Below are positions 41,259-51,105 of a stretch of 64,000 nucleotides of DNA, one piece after another (position 1 is the stretch's first letter; each line of letters opens with the position of its first letter). Location: contig JAHCBC010000004.1 of the NCBI GenBank assembly GCA_019634595.1, positions 1 to 64,000 of the forward strand. The letters run 5' to 3'. The notes below the pieces were generated by a model. The model had not been told where the DNA came from and did not search any database. It saw nothing but the letters and a program-made list of their open reading frames with translations. This DNA is from Akkermansiaceae bacterium (GTDB lineage: Bacteria > Verrucomicrobiota > Verrucomicrobiia > Verrucomicrobiales > Akkermansiaceae). A program made the translations under genes and the position numbers.

Positions 41259-44200
41259 ATGAGAAAAACCCTTGCATGTCTCATGCTGGCAGCCTCTTCC
41301 GTTCTCGCGGATGAGGATACTTTCCGGGAAAAATACGCGGATCCAGCCACGCGGATGGCCGCTCTGGAGGAGCTGATCCCCGGCAGCAGGGATGCCTATT
41401 TCCATACCGCGCTGGCGCACCAGCTCGCCGGCCGGGACACCGAATTCCAGCAGGTGATGACGGAGTGGAAAGCAGCAGCGGAGCGGAAGGAGCATCCCGT
41501 CTCCGCCCATGGCCATGACTTACTGGAAAACCGGCGGCTGCTGCTAGCCTATCAGCAGGATCCGGAGGCATCCATCGAAGGGTTGATCCGGAAGCTGGGG
41601 CTGAAGTTCGACCATGCCCGTCCTGACGCCGCGGCGGAGGCGGAGACGGTTCCCACCCGGCTGGACTCGGCGGCCATCTCGATGGAGGCATTCGAGGAAA
41701 AGGCGGCCAAATCCTCCCAGCCCTCCACCGCCTACCAACAATACACCGGCAAGCGCCTGCTCGACGAGCTGGCTGGCGCGGCGGACTTCGACGATGCGAA
41801 GGTCCGCTGGTTTCTGGAGAACATCCCCCACGCGGAGCATCCGGCGGTGACGCTGCTGGTGGAGCGCTCCCTTGCCTTTCCTGTACCAGTGAAATTCGGC
41901 AGCATGGACCTGCATGGCAGGTTGGTCTTCCAGCAACTGGACGCGCTGCTGAAGCTGCGGCCGGAACTGCTTTCGGATGAGGCGTTCAACACCGCCTATC
42001 TGGCGAAGATGCGTCCGGGTGCGGAGGTCGATTTCGACCGGGACCGGCAGGCGCACGCGGCGCACCTCCAGCGTTGCCGGGACCATGCACTGAAGCTGCC
42101 GCCCGCGCTGAACTCGCTGAAGGCGCATGTCCTCCACCACCATCTCCGGCTCCAGGCGGAGATGGGACATCTGCCGAAGGAGGACTTCCTCGCCTACCTC
42201 GCCCTGCCACGGCAGGAGAACGATCTTTTTCCGAAGGGGAAGCCGGACGTGCGGACCATCGTGCTCGCTTCCGGCTACGAAGAGACGACAGGATGCGCCG
42301 CCATTCCTGACGAGCGTCCGTTGCTTGACCTCTACCTGGATCATTTCCTAGGCGCGGATGATGATGCGGCGGCGGAGTTCGCTCCGTTCATCAAGACGGA
42401 AAAGCTGCGCGAGATGCAGGCCCGTGCGCGATTGCTGGCCGGTGCGGCCACAGGGGTCTGGGGTTCCGTGCTTTCGCCTGCGGATTTCAAGACGCTGAGC
42501 GAGGAAGCCTTCATCCGCTTCGCCCCCGGTGCGCCGGAGGTCATGGCTTCCGGCGAGCAGGCCGCGCTCACGCTGGATCTGAAAAACACGCCGGACCTGC
42601 GCATCCGCATCTATGAACTGGACCTGCCCGCACATCTCACACGGACGGGTGTGGAGCCGGAGGTGTCCATGGATCTGGAGGGGCTGGTTCCGCATCATGA
42701 GCGGAAGGTGGAGTATGGACACGGTCCGCTCCAGCGGCACCGGGAAACCATCGCGCTGCCGGAGCTGACAGGAGCGGGCGCATGGATCGTCGAGTTCGTG
42801 AGCGGGCAGGTTTCCGCGCGCTCGCTGGTGAGGAAGGGACAGCTCACCCCCTTCATCCAGCGGACCGGCACCGGCCAGACAGTGAGGGTGCTGGATGAGG
42901 CGGGCAACGCGGTGCCACAGGCATCCCTGAAGCTCGGAACCGAGACGTTTTCCACGGATGCGGCGGGCATCATCACCATCCCGGATGCTCCCAACCAACC
43001 GGTCACGGAAGGCGTGCTACAGGCGGGCAAGCTGGCCGCCGCCGTGACGCTGGAACCACACACGGAGAAACTGGATCTGGAGGCAGCCTTCCACCTGGAG
43101 CGCGAGCAACTGCTGGCGGACCGCGAGGCGAAGCTGCAACTGCGGGCGACCCTCACCAACCACGGCCATGGCATCGCCCTCGACCGGATCAAGGAACCGG
43201 CGCTGGTGATGAAGGCGGAGCTGCTCGGCGGCATCACCACGGAGCGCGTGGTGGCGCAGGATCTGAAGCTGGCCGCACGTATGGAGATCCCCTTCCAGGT
43301 GCCGGCGGATCTTCTCAAATTGACCTTCACGCTCCGGGGATCGGTCGAGCCGCTCACCGGCGGAGATACCGTGAAGCTCGAGGAGTCCTACAGCTACTCC
43401 CTGAACGGCGCGCTCTCCGGCGGCCAGATTCCCACCGCGTTCTTCTCCCCCATCCCCGGCGGTCACCGGCTGGAGATCCGCGGGCGGAACGGCGAGCCGC
43501 TGCCATCCCGGCGGGTGCGCCTCGACATCGCGCGGGAGGGGTTCAAGGTAGATGTGCAGGCGAACGTCCGCACAGACGCGAATGGCCGGATCGATCTCGG
43601 ATCGCTGGAGGGCATCACGAAAGTCATCGCCACCGGCGACGGCATCGGGTCCACCAGCTATGAGCCTGCCAGGCGGAATCTCATCTCCCACCGGCATCTC
43701 CAGGTGGAGGCCGGGAAAGAGATCGTGTTCCCGCAGGAGTATCCCTCCAACGCACCGGACCGCTCGGTGCTGTCGTTGGTCGAGGTGTTGGATGACGAGC
43801 CGCTGCGCGACCATTTCGACAAACTGCGCACCGATGACGGCCGTGTCATCATCCGTGGCCTGACACCGGGGGACTACGTTTTCACCCAGAATGGAATGGA
43901 GTCCACCATCAAGGTTTCCGGCGGAACGCGGAAGGATGACCTGTTGGTTTCATCCGCCCGCATCCTGCCCGTGGAGGATGGTGCGCAGGCATTCATCCAC
44001 TCCGCCACCGTGCGGGATGGACAGGTGGCCATCCACATCCGCGACCACACGCCGGAAACCAGCATCACGCTCAGCGGCAGCCTGTTTTCACACAGTGGCT
44101 GGCATCCCGGCGATGCCGCCGCCCCTTTCACCAATCCGCCGCCGGATGGCGTGGTGCCCGGCATCGCCACCTGTGGCTATCTGACGGACCGCGGGCTGGA

Positions 44201-44939
44201 CGATGAGATCCGCTATATCTTCGACCGCCGGTCTAGGAAAGTGTTCCCCGGTGCCATGCTCCCCCGCCCCGGTCTGTTGCTGAACCGCTGGACGGAAAGG
44301 GATCTGGATCAGGACACGCGGCGCGGTGAGTCCGGGACGGGTGGCAGGGCATCCGGTGCCCCGCGCAAGTCGAAAGCGATCCCGTCCTATGAAGGTGACG
44401 ATCCCCAGGCCTCCGGTTCCGCCTACCCGCCGATGATGGATTTCCTCGCCACGCCCGCGTCCGTGAGATTCAACGTGACGGCGGACGCCTCCGGCTGGAT
44501 CCGCCTGCCGCTGGCGGACTTCGGCAAAGCGAGGTTCGTCAAAGTGCGGATCGTGGACCGCACGCACGATGAGGATTCCGTGATCCTGCCCATCCAGGAT
44601 GCGGAGGTGCCGTTGCGCGACCGCCGGATCGCCCGGCCGCTCGATCCCACCGCGCACCATCTGGCAACCCGCAGCGCCGCCGTGCTGGCGAAAGACGCGG
44701 AGGCGAACATCGAGAACCTGCTGGACGCGGAGTGGCGTGCCTTCACCACCCTGGAGGAAGCCCACCAATACCTCTACGGCGCGACCAACGATGACCGCCT
44801 GCGCGAGTTCGCTTTCCCCGGACGGAGTGGCCGCAACTTGATGAAAGAAGAAAGCTGGAGCTGCTGTCCGCTCACGCCAGCCATGAGCTGCACCTGTTCC
44901 TTGCAAGAAAGGACAAGGCGTTCTTCGACAAGCATGTGA
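41259..44939 (+). CDS. Giant secreted protein, N-terminal part (macroglobulin-like layout)
   Basis: First 1,187 meaningful residues of a very large protein. A signal peptide (MRKTLACLMLAASSVLA) is followed by a helical region (about 20-420), then beta domains resembling bacterial alpha-2-macroglobulin MG domains: a ligand-like segment TLDLKNTPDLRIRIYELDL, a Gly-rich carboxypeptidase-regulatory-like repeat (RVLDEAGNAVPQASLKLGTE), LEREQLLADREAKLQLRATL and LTFTLRGSVEPLTGGDTV. Further MG-like repeats follow (about 730-1,150). No thioester motif is visible. The last 39 codons (GRSGRNLMKEESWSC and on) are out of character and arise from a shift of frame at 44813-44819. The true continuation is in the overlapping frame from 44819. 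I cannot name a function. Confidence 0.75.
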   Translation: MRKTLACLMLAASSVLADEDTFREKYADPATRMAALEELIPGSRDAYFHTALAHQLAGRDTEFQQVMTEWKAAAERKEHPVSAHGHDLLENRRLLLAYQQDPEASIEGLIRKLGLKFDHARPDAAAEAETVPTRLDSAAISMEAFEEKAAKSSQPSTAYQQYTGKRLLDELAGAADFDDAKVRWFLENIPHAEHPAVTLLVERSLAFPVPVKFGSMDLHGRLVFQQLDALLKLRPELLSDEAFNTAYLAKMRPGAEVDFDRDRQAHAAHLQRCRDHALKLPPALNSLKAHVLHHHLRLQAEMGHLPKEDFLAYLALPRQENDLFPKGKPDVRTIVLASGYEETTGCAAIPDERPLLDLYLDHFLGADDDAAAEFAPFIKTEKLREMQARARLLAGAATGVWGSVLSPADFKTLSEEAFIRFAPGAPEVMASGEQAALTLDLKNTPDLRIRIYELDLPAHLTRTGVEPEVSMDLEGLVPHHERKVEYGHGPLQRHRETIALPELTGAGAWIVEFVSGQVSARSLVRKGQLTPFIQRTGTGQTVRVLDEAGNAVPQASLKLGTETFSTDAAGIITIPDAPNQPVTEGVLQAGKLAAAVTLEPHTEKLDLEAAFHLEREQLLADREAKLQLRATLTNHGHGIALDRIKEPALVMKAELLGGITTERVVAQDLKLAARMEIPFQVPADLLKLTFTLRGSVEPLTGGDTVKLEESYSYSLNGALSGGQIPTAFFSPIPGGHRLEIRGRNGEPLPSRRVRLDIAREGFKVDVQANVRTDANGRIDLGSLEGITKVIATGDGIGSTSYEPARRNLISHRHLQVEAGKEIVFPQEYPSNAPDRSVLSLVEVLDDEPLRDHFDKLRTDDGRVIIRGLTPGDYVFTQNGMESTIKVSGGTRKDDLLVSSARILPVEDGAQAFIHSATVRDGQVAIHIRDHTPETSITLSGSLFSHSGWHPGDAAAPFTNPPPDGVVPGIATCGYLTDRGLDDEIRYIFDRRSRKVFPGAMLPRPGLLLNRWTERDLDQDTRRGESGTGGRASGAPRKSKAIPSYEGDDPQASGSAYPPMMDFLATPASVRFNVTADASGWIRLPLADFGKARFVKVRIVDRTHDEDSVILPIQDAEVPLRDRRIARPLDPTAHHLATRSAAVLAKDAEANIENLLDAEWRAFTTLEEAHQYLYGATNDDRLREFAFPGRSGRNLMKEESWSCCPLTPAMSCTCSLQERTRRSSTSM
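44813..44819 (+). other. -1 frame change at a T TTC CCC heptamer
   Basis: The zero-frame codons here read GCT TTC CCC GGA. The heptamer TTTCCCC has the X-XXY-YYZ form used in programmed -1 frameshifting. Slipping by one base gives TTT CCC CGG ACG GAG TGG, which opens straight into a well-formed protein sequence (RTEWPQLDERRKLELLSAH) continuing into the downstream frame. A lost base in a five-C run would give the same picture. I see no strong hairpin directly downstream. Confidence 0.65.
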
Positions 44940-47900
44940 AGCCCGTCCTCGCGCAGAAGCCGGAAAAGGTCTTCATGGATGACCTGCTGCTGGAACTCGA
45001 CCTGAAAGGCTACCTGCGCCCGTATGCATGGCAACGGCTGAACGCGGCGGAGAAAGCCCTGCTCGCCCGTGCCCTGCCGGATGCCCGCGAGCGGGTGGCG
45101 CGGGAGCTTTCCCTGCGCTGGCAACTGGAGGCCCCGTCCCCGGATGTGGAGACGCAGCTTTTCACGCAGACGCTGAAGGGAACGGATCTGGCGATGATCG
45201 ACAGCCTGGGGCTGGCCCGGGCGGATGTGGCGGGCGACGGGGAAAGCGGCGGTGTTGCCTACATCACGCAGAAAATGAAGACGATCGTCATTCCGGAAAT
45301 CGATTTCGAGAACGTGACGCTTGAGGAGGCGGTGGACTTCCTGCGCCAGAAGGCCGTGGAGTTGGATACGATGGAACTGGATCCTGCGAGGAAAGGGGTG
45401 AACTTCATCATCCGCCGCCCGCGGCCAAGCCAAGGGGACAAGGGCGCCGCTCCCCCGGATCTGGGGAGCATCGTCATCCCCCAGTTGCGCATTCGGAACG
45501 TGCCGCTCCAGACAGCGATCCAATACATCTGCGATGCCGGCAAGTTGAGGTTCATCATGGATGATTTCGCCGTCATCCTGACACCACAGAACGAAGTGGG
45601 AGAGGACCTCTTCATGCGCTCCTTCAACGTGTCGCCGGACTTTCTCCAGCAACTCGCAGGCCTGGCAGGGGGCGGCAGCCCGAACACCCCGATCAGGGAA
45701 CTGCTCATCGCAAATGGCATCGCCTTCAGAGAAGGCTCGAGTGTGACCATGCGGAGGAACATCCTGGTTGTCCGAAACACGCCGAGCGAACTGGAAAAGA
45801 TCGAAAATCTGACAGCGGTTATGGAATCATCCGCTGCAGGAGCAGAGATGGGTATGTATGGCCAAGCGATAGCCGGCCGTCTGCGTGAGGCAAAGGATAA
45901 CGACGGGAATTTTTCACCCGGGGCACTTCCGCCTATCACTGATTCCTTCGCCCCTTCCTCTCCATCCGCCGCCGCTCCGGCGGATCCATTTGGGGGGAAT
46001 GCCTACGGATCCGCATTGAGCGCACGCGCACCATCCCGCCTCTTCCCGGAGCGCACGCGGATGTGGCGGGAGTCGAACTATTTCCGCAACACGGCGGCGA
46101 CGGATGAATCGCTGATCCCGTTGAACCGCTTCTGGATCGATCTGGCGGCGTGGGATGGCAACGGCGCGTTCCTTTCCGCCCATTTCAACGCCTGCACGCG
46201 GAATGCGAATGAGGCGCTCATGTGCCTGGCGCTTCTCGATCTGCCGTTCAAGGCGGAGCGTCCGGAGGTGACCGTGGACGGCGGTTCCATGCGGGTGAAG
46301 GCGCGCGAGCCGATGCTGCTGTTCTACAAGGACACGAAGCGCACGGAAAAAGTGGCGGAGGAATCCCCGCTGCTGGTCCGCCAGACCTACACCACGCTCG
46401 CGGAGCCGTTCCGCGACGTGGATGGCCGGAAGGTGGAGAACCCCGTCACGGGTGACTTCCGCCCGGGTGTGGCCTACCGCGCCTCCCTGGTGGTGACGAA
46501 CCCTACCGGCACCGGCAGGCGCGTGGACCTGCTGGCACAGATCCCCGCCGGGGCCATCCCGCTGGGCGGGCATCCCCCCACCCTTTCCGCCACCAGCAAT
46601 CTCAACCCGTATGGCGTGGTGATGAAGGAACTGCAGTTCTACTTCCCCGCGCCCGGGGAGTTCGCCACCTATCCACTGCATGTGAGCGAGGACGGGACGG
46701 TGCTGGCGCACTCGGAGGCCCGCACGCTGCATGTCACCGTGAACCCCGCGCCGCAGGACGGGGCCTCATGGCTGGCCATCGCCGCGGACGGCACGCCGGA
46801 GCAGGTGCTGGAGCGGTTGAAAACGGAGAACCTGAAAGCCATCGACCTCGACGCCATCCTGTGGCGCCTGCGGGACAAGGCGTTCTTCACCACCGTGGCG
46901 GGCATCCTCCGGGAACGGCTGCATTTCTCCCCTGACATCGCCACCTACGGGTTCCAGCACCGCGATGCCGCCGTGATCCGGGATTTCCTTGAGAACAGCT
47001 CTGTCGCCCACGCCGCAGGGGACTGGCTGGACAGCCCGTTGCTGGAGGTGCGCCCGCGCGTCCACAAGGGCTGGGAGACGTTCGAGTTCGATCCGCTGGT
47101 GAACGCCCGCATCCACCGCTTCGGCGACGAGTCCCGGCTGACCCATCCGGAGGCGAAGAAACACTACCACGCCTTCCTCGGTCAGCTCGCCTGGAAACCG
47201 TCCCTGGACTCCACTGACCTGCTCTCCCTCACGGCCTTCCTCTTCCTGCAGGACCGCATCGAAGAGGCGCTGGTGTTTTTCGACCGCATCGATCCCGCGG
47301 CACTGCCGGGACGCATCCACTATGACTACCTGAAATGCGTGGCGCTCTTCCACCGCGGGAATCCGGAGGAAGCGAAAGCCATCGCCGCCGCCACCCTTCC
47401 AACGCTGCCGCCCGGCATCTGGCGCGACCGCCATCAAACCGTGGTGAACCAGGTGGATGAGATCACCGCGCTGTCAAATGCTCCGGTGCCGAAGGAGGAA
47501 GCGGGTGGAACGACCGCGCCGCAGCTCGATCTGGCGCCGTCCGGGGATGGCAGGCTGGTCCTGCGCCACCGCTCGCTGGACAAGGCCGCGCTGCGTTTCT
47601 TCCGCGTGGATCTGGAGATCCTCTTTTCCAAGGATCCCTTCCTCCAGAGCGGTGACGGAGGCGATGCGGAACCCGGCATCCTGCCGAACTCCACGCTCGA
47701 TGTGCCGCTCGCCGCCGGAACTACGGAGACCACCGTGGATCTTCCCGCAGCGATGAAGGGCGGCAACGTCCTCGTCTCCGCGGACTCCGGCAACACCCGC
47801 CTGCTGAAGGTGCTGGACTCCGGTGCGCTGGACATCCGCCGGCAGCCGCTGGAACGCACCATCCAGGTGCTGGACACCGCCGGTCACCCGCTGCCGAAAA

Positions 47901-48088
47901 CGTATGTGAAGGTCTATGCGGAGACGGGGGATGGAGGGATCACCTTCCACAAGGACGGCTACACCGACCTGCGCGGACAGTTCGACTACCTGAGCCACAC
48001 CGCCATCGACACCTCCACGATCAAGCGTGTCGCCATCCTGACCAGCCACCCGGACAAAGGCGCGAGGATCGGGATCTATGAGAGGTGA
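44936..48088 (+). CDS. Giant secreted protein, C-terminal part, with secretin/STN-like insert
   Basis: Continuation of the preceding frame; the coding frame is open from 44819, while the first start-like codon is the GTG at 44936, overlapping the previous TGA. Residues about 110-240 contain two repeats like the N-domains of secretins or TonB short N-terminal domains (IVIPEIDFENVTLEEAVDFL and VIPQLRIRNVPLQTAIQYIC), followed by FNVSPDFLQQL. The rest (about 370-900) is beta-rich with macroglobulin/tetratricopeptide-like character: YRASLVVTNPTGTGRRVDLL, and a helical repeat part (LDRIDPAALPGR-type). The joined protein would be about 2,276 residues. The TGA stop precedes a family A repeat whose TAA is in frame 8 codons on. 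Confidence 0.75.
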   Translation: MKPVLAQKPEKVFMDDLLLELDLKGYLRPYAWQRLNAAEKALLARALPDARERVARELSLRWQLEAPSPDVETQLFTQTLKGTDLAMIDSLGLARADVAGDGESGGVAYITQKMKTIVIPEIDFENVTLEEAVDFLRQKAVELDTMELDPARKGVNFIIRRPRPSQGDKGAAPPDLGSIVIPQLRIRNVPLQTAIQYICDAGKLRFIMDDFAVILTPQNEVGEDLFMRSFNVSPDFLQQLAGLAGGGSPNTPIRELLIANGIAFREGSSVTMRRNILVVRNTPSELEKIENLTAVMESSAAGAEMGMYGQAIAGRLREAKDNDGNFSPGALPPITDSFAPSSPSAAAPADPFGGNAYGSALSARAPSRLFPERTRMWRESNYFRNTAATDESLIPLNRFWIDLAAWDGNGAFLSAHFNACTRNANEALMCLALLDLPFKAERPEVTVDGGSMRVKAREPMLLFYKDTKRTEKVAEESPLLVRQTYTTLAEPFRDVDGRKVENPVTGDFRPGVAYRASLVVTNPTGTGRRVDLLAQIPAGAIPLGGHPPTLSATSNLNPYGVVMKELQFYFPAPGEFATYPLHVSEDGTVLAHSEARTLHVTVNPAPQDGASWLAIAADGTPEQVLERLKTENLKAIDLDAILWRLRDKAFFTTVAGILRERLHFSPDIATYGFQHRDAAVIRDFLENSSVAHAAGDWLDSPLLEVRPRVHKGWETFEFDPLVNARIHRFGDESRLTHPEAKKHYHAFLGQLAWKPSLDSTDLLSLTAFLFLQDRIEEALVFFDRIDPAALPGRIHYDYLKCVALFHRGNPEEAKAIAAATLPTLPPGIWRDRHQTVVNQVDEITALSNAPVPKEEAGGTTAPQLDLAPSGDGRLVLRHRSLDKAALRFFRVDLEILFSKDPFLQSGDGGDAEPGILPNSTLDVPLAAGTTETTVDLPAAMKGGNVLVSADSGNTRLLKVLDSGALDIRRQPLERTIQVLDTAGHPLPKTYVKVYAETGDGGITFHKDGYTDLRGQFDYLSHTAIDTSTIKRVAILTSHPDKGARIGIYER

Positions 48089-48090
48089 GT

Positions 48091-48108
48091 GGTTCCCATT
48101 GCAACCGG
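48091..48108. repeat. Direct repeat GGTTCCCATTGCAACCGG, left copy
   Basis: This 18-base unit abuts the left GTAAG of repeat copy 3. A 17/18 match lies at 48196-48213, and its complement flanks copy 2 near 41165-41180. Confidence 0.65.
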
Positions 48109-48239
48109 GTAAGGAGGGAGGACACTCCTGTCCTCCGGCGGCATTGGTGAATGAAATGTAAAAGATGAATCTACCGGAAAATGGCCTTTGCTATGGGTTC
48201 CCATTGCAGCCGGAGGACAGGAGTGTCCTCCCTCCTTAC
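48109..48239. repeat. Stop-anchored palindromic repeat, family A, copy 3 (31-bp perfect ends)
   Basis: The 131-base element has perfect 31-base inverted ends (48109-48139 and 48209-48239) beginning GTAAGGAGGGAGGACACTCC. The centre (48140-48208) holds no gene. On the right the TAA read on the minus strand (48238-48236) is the ftsK stop. On the left the TAA at 48110 is in frame with the giant protein, 8 codons after its TGA. Confidence 0.88.
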
Positions 48240-50725
48240 TTCAAAAACACCTCGCGGGGCTTCGCGCCTTCGCCTGGGCCGACGACGCCGCGCTGCTCCA
48301 GGATGTCCACCATCCGCGCGGCGCGGGTGTAGCCCAGCCGCAGGCGGCGCTGGAGGAGGGACGTGCTGGCCTTCTTTTCCTGCCGCACCACCTCGATGCA
48401 CTTCATGATCAGTTCCTCGTCCGCGTCGGAGACGTCCTCCGCATCGTCGTCGTCGGAGGAGTTGATGGAGGCGTTGATGTCGATGTCGAACGTGGGGGAG
48501 CCTTGGGCCGCGCAGTGATCGACGATGCGCTCAACCTCGGCATCGGAGACGAAAGCTCCCTGGGAGCGCTCCAGCTTCGCGGATCCCGGCGGCAGGAACA
48601 GCATGTCCCCCTTGCCCACCAGCTTATCCGCGCCTTTGGTATCGAGGATGACGCGTGAGTCGAGCGCGGAGGAAACCTGGAAGGCGATCCGGCACGGGAT
48701 GTTCGCCTTGATGATGCCGGTGACCACATCCGCCCGCGGCGTCTGAGTGGCGATGATGAGGTGGATGCCCGCCGCACGCGCCTTCTGGGCGATCCGTGCG
48801 ATGCACATCTCGACATCCGCCGGGGCGGTCTGCATGAGGTCGGCAAGCTCGTCGATGAGCACCACGATGTAGGGGAAACGATCCGGGATCTGCTCCTCGG
48901 CGATCTCCAGTTCGTCGTCATCCGCTTCCGGGCCGAGGTCGCCTTCACCCATGGAGGCGACGATGGCGTCCAGTTCCTCGTCGCTGATGGTCGGTTCCTG
49001 CGGCTCCGGTTCTTCCTCCTCCTTCGGAGCCTCCGTCTTGTCGGGCCGCGGGCGGTTGTTGAAGCTGTCGAAGTTCCGCACTCCCTCCTTGGCGAAGATG
49101 CGGTAGCGCTTCTCCATCTCGTTCACCACCCACTTCAGCGCGGCGACGGTCTTCTTCGGATCCGTGACGACGGGGACGATGAGGTGCGGCAGCTTGTTGT
49201 ACATCTGCATCTCGACCACCTTCGGGTCCACCATGATGAACCGCAGCTCATCCGGGCCGAACTTGAACAGCATGGAGGCGATGATGGAGTTGATGCAGAC
49301 GGACTTTCCGGAACCGGTCGCCCCCGCCACCAGCAGGTGGGGCATCGCGGCCAGATCACCGATGACCGTCTTGCCATAGACATCCTTGCCGAGGGCCAGC
49401 GGGATCTTCTTCTTCGCGGAACGGAACTCCGGATCATGCAGCAGCTCGTGCAGCGGCACCGCGACCTTCTGGTTGTTCGCCAGCTCGATGCCGACGGTGT
49501 CCTTCCCCGGGATCGGGGCGAGGATATTGATGCGTTCCGCACGGGTGGCACGGGCGATGTCCGCCTCAAGCTGGGAAATGCGGGACACCCGCAGGCCGGT
49601 GGACGGATAGATCTCGTAGCGGGTGATCGTCGGCCCACGGGTGATGTCGCCCGGGCTGACCTCGATGCCGAATGCCTTGAGGGTCTCCACGATGGTCCGC
49701 TGGGTATCCAGCATCTCCTCGCGGTGGTCCTCCGTGGACTCCTCCATCTCCACCGCATCCAGCAGGTCGAAGCCGGGAAGCTCGTAGTCCTCGAATTCGT
49801 TGACGGAAAGGAATTGGTGCCCGGATGGCTTCTTCCGCTCGAAGGGCTTCGCCCCCGGTTGGATCGCCTCCACGCCCGCCCTGCGCTGGGAGGCGTCGAT
49901 GATCTGCGGCGTGGGTGTTTCCCGCAGGCCCAGCATGGGTTGGGGATCCGGCTCCGGCACCTTCGCATCGGCGGCGGCCTTCGCGGTTTCACGGTCCTTG
50001 CGGCGCTGCTCGCGCTGGCGCTCCCGCTCCGCCAGCATCTCCGCTTCACGCGCGGCGATCTTTCCGGCTTCACCACGCTGCATCTGCCACTCCACATGGC
50101 GCTTCCTGAGCTGGTGGTAGCAGGCTTTGACAAAGCGGACCGGATGCTGGCCGGTCAGGAGCAGCAAGGAAACCAGATAGGCAGCGAGCGAAACAATGAT
50201 GGTTCCCGCACGGGCGATCACCATGGAAAGGATGCCCACCGGCTTTCCGTCCTCCCCCACCCCGCCGAGCAACTTGCCGATGACCCCTCCCGGTCCGGGC
50301 AGATGGCAGCGGGCTGCCCATTCATCAAAGAAAATATCGGACGCTGCCAGGAACGCGGAGGCGGAGACCAGCAGCACCGCAAAACCCACGAGCGGGCGCG
50401 GCCACAGTTTCCCGTCGAACGCGACTTTCACGATGCCGAACCAGATCAACCCCACCGGCAACAGGTAGCTGGCCGCACCGAAAAGGATGATCTGGAAAAA
50501 CCCGAGCAGCCCCCCGACCGGCCCGATGAGGTTGGTCCCGTCCCCGCCATTCTTGTCCGCGAAGGCTTCCAGGAACCACTTGGGAGGCAGGTCTGAGGGT
50601 GAGTAGGACACCAGCGCCAGCAGCAACAGCAGGCCCAGGAATATCAATACGATGCCCGTGATCTCGTTCGACCACTTGCTGGGTTCGGGCTGCTCGCCTC
50701 GCTTTTTGTTATCGCTGCTTCCCAT
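48236..50725 (-). CDS. ftsK: DNA translocase FtsK/SpoIIIE
   Basis: Division-site DNA pump of 829 residues. Seen: four N-terminal membrane helices (ITGIVLIFLGLLLLLALVSY, FQIILFGAASYLLPVGLIWF, LVGFAVLLVSASAFLAA, ILSMVIARAGTIIVSLAAYL), a charged linker, and a motor domain with PHLLVAGATGSGKSVCIN (Walker A) and FPYIVVLIDELADLM (Walker B). The KANIPCRIAFQVSSALDSR segment and a C-terminal winged-helix gamma domain (LLQRRLRLGYTRAARMVDIL, GVVGPGEGAKPREVFL) complete it. All parts expected for chromosome segregation are present. The gene stands alone, and its last codon is followed by the TAA of a repeat. Confidence 0.96.
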   Translation of the reverse strand: MGSSDNKKRGEQPEPSKWSNEITGIVLIFLGLLLLLALVSYSPSDLPPKWFLEAFADKNGGDGTNLIGPVGGLLGFFQIILFGAASYLLPVGLIWFGIVKVAFDGKLWPRPLVGFAVLLVSASAFLAASDIFFDEWAARCHLPGPGGVIGKLLGGVGEDGKPVGILSMVIARAGTIIVSLAAYLVSLLLLTGQHPVRFVKACYHQLRKRHVEWQMQRGEAGKIAAREAEMLAERERQREQRRKDRETAKAAADAKVPEPDPQPMLGLRETPTPQIIDASQRRAGVEAIQPGAKPFERKKPSGHQFLSVNEFEDYELPGFDLLDAVEMEESTEDHREEMLDTQRTIVETLKAFGIEVSPGDITRGPTITRYEIYPSTGLRVSRISQLEADIARATRAERINILAPIPGKDTVGIELANNQKVAVPLHELLHDPEFRSAKKKIPLALGKDVYGKTVIGDLAAMPHLLVAGATGSGKSVCINSIIASMLFKFGPDELRFIMVDPKVVEMQMYNKLPHLIVPVVTDPKKTVAALKWVVNEMEKRYRIFAKEGVRNFDSFNNRPRPDKTEAPKEEEEPEPQEPTISDEELDAIVASMGEGDLGPEADDDELEIAEEQIPDRFPYIVVLIDELADLMQTAPADVEMCIARIAQKARAAGIHLIIATQTPRADVVTGIIKANIPCRIAFQVSSALDSRVILDTKGADKLVGKGDMLFLPPGSAKLERSQGAFVSDAEVERIVDHCAAQGSPTFDIDINASINSSDDDDAEDVSDADEELIMKCIEVVRQEKKASTSLLQRRLRLGYTRAARMVDILEQRGVVGPGEGAKPREVFLK

Positions 50726-51105
50726 CGGGGGTTTCTGCGGGGATCATCCCCCGATCCCCGGTTTCCCGCAAGATTGTTTTACCGGGGCTGGAAATCAGGA
50801 AAACCTAAGTGATTTACTGAGAATGGGCACGCGCTGGACCAGCGCACGCATCCACCCCATCCGTGCCTGGGTATGGGAACGCCGGCTGATCGCGGAGGTG
50901 ATCGAAAGCGCCATGCGAGGGTCAGAGAAGATCGTCTGTGTTTTCATAGCGGTCGGGATTGCCGCACCTGCCTCGCTGGAAGCGTGCCAATGATCCGACA
51001 TCCGCAGGCACAGGCACTTATCTAACAGGGCCGCCGCCGCAGGATGACATTCCGCACCGCGCGGGGCTCAAATTGCAACCATGCGGGCAGGTTACCGCCC
51101 ACCGG
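50726..51105. other. 380-base gap without a confident gene
   Basis: Between ftsK and the next minus-strand gene. A 56-codon plus-strand frame begins at 50823 (MGTRWTSARIHPIRAWVWER) and a 68-codon frame lies opposite; neither resembles a known protein. The first part should hold the ftsK promoter. A small GC-rich inverted repeat (GGGC...GCCC) lies just 3' of the secreted protein gene. Confidence 0.5.

Noticed and set aside
50823..50993. Possible 56-codon gene between ftsK and the secreted protein
   Set aside because: No family, no ribosome-binding site, and an open frame also exists opposite. Kept only as part of the intergenic note.
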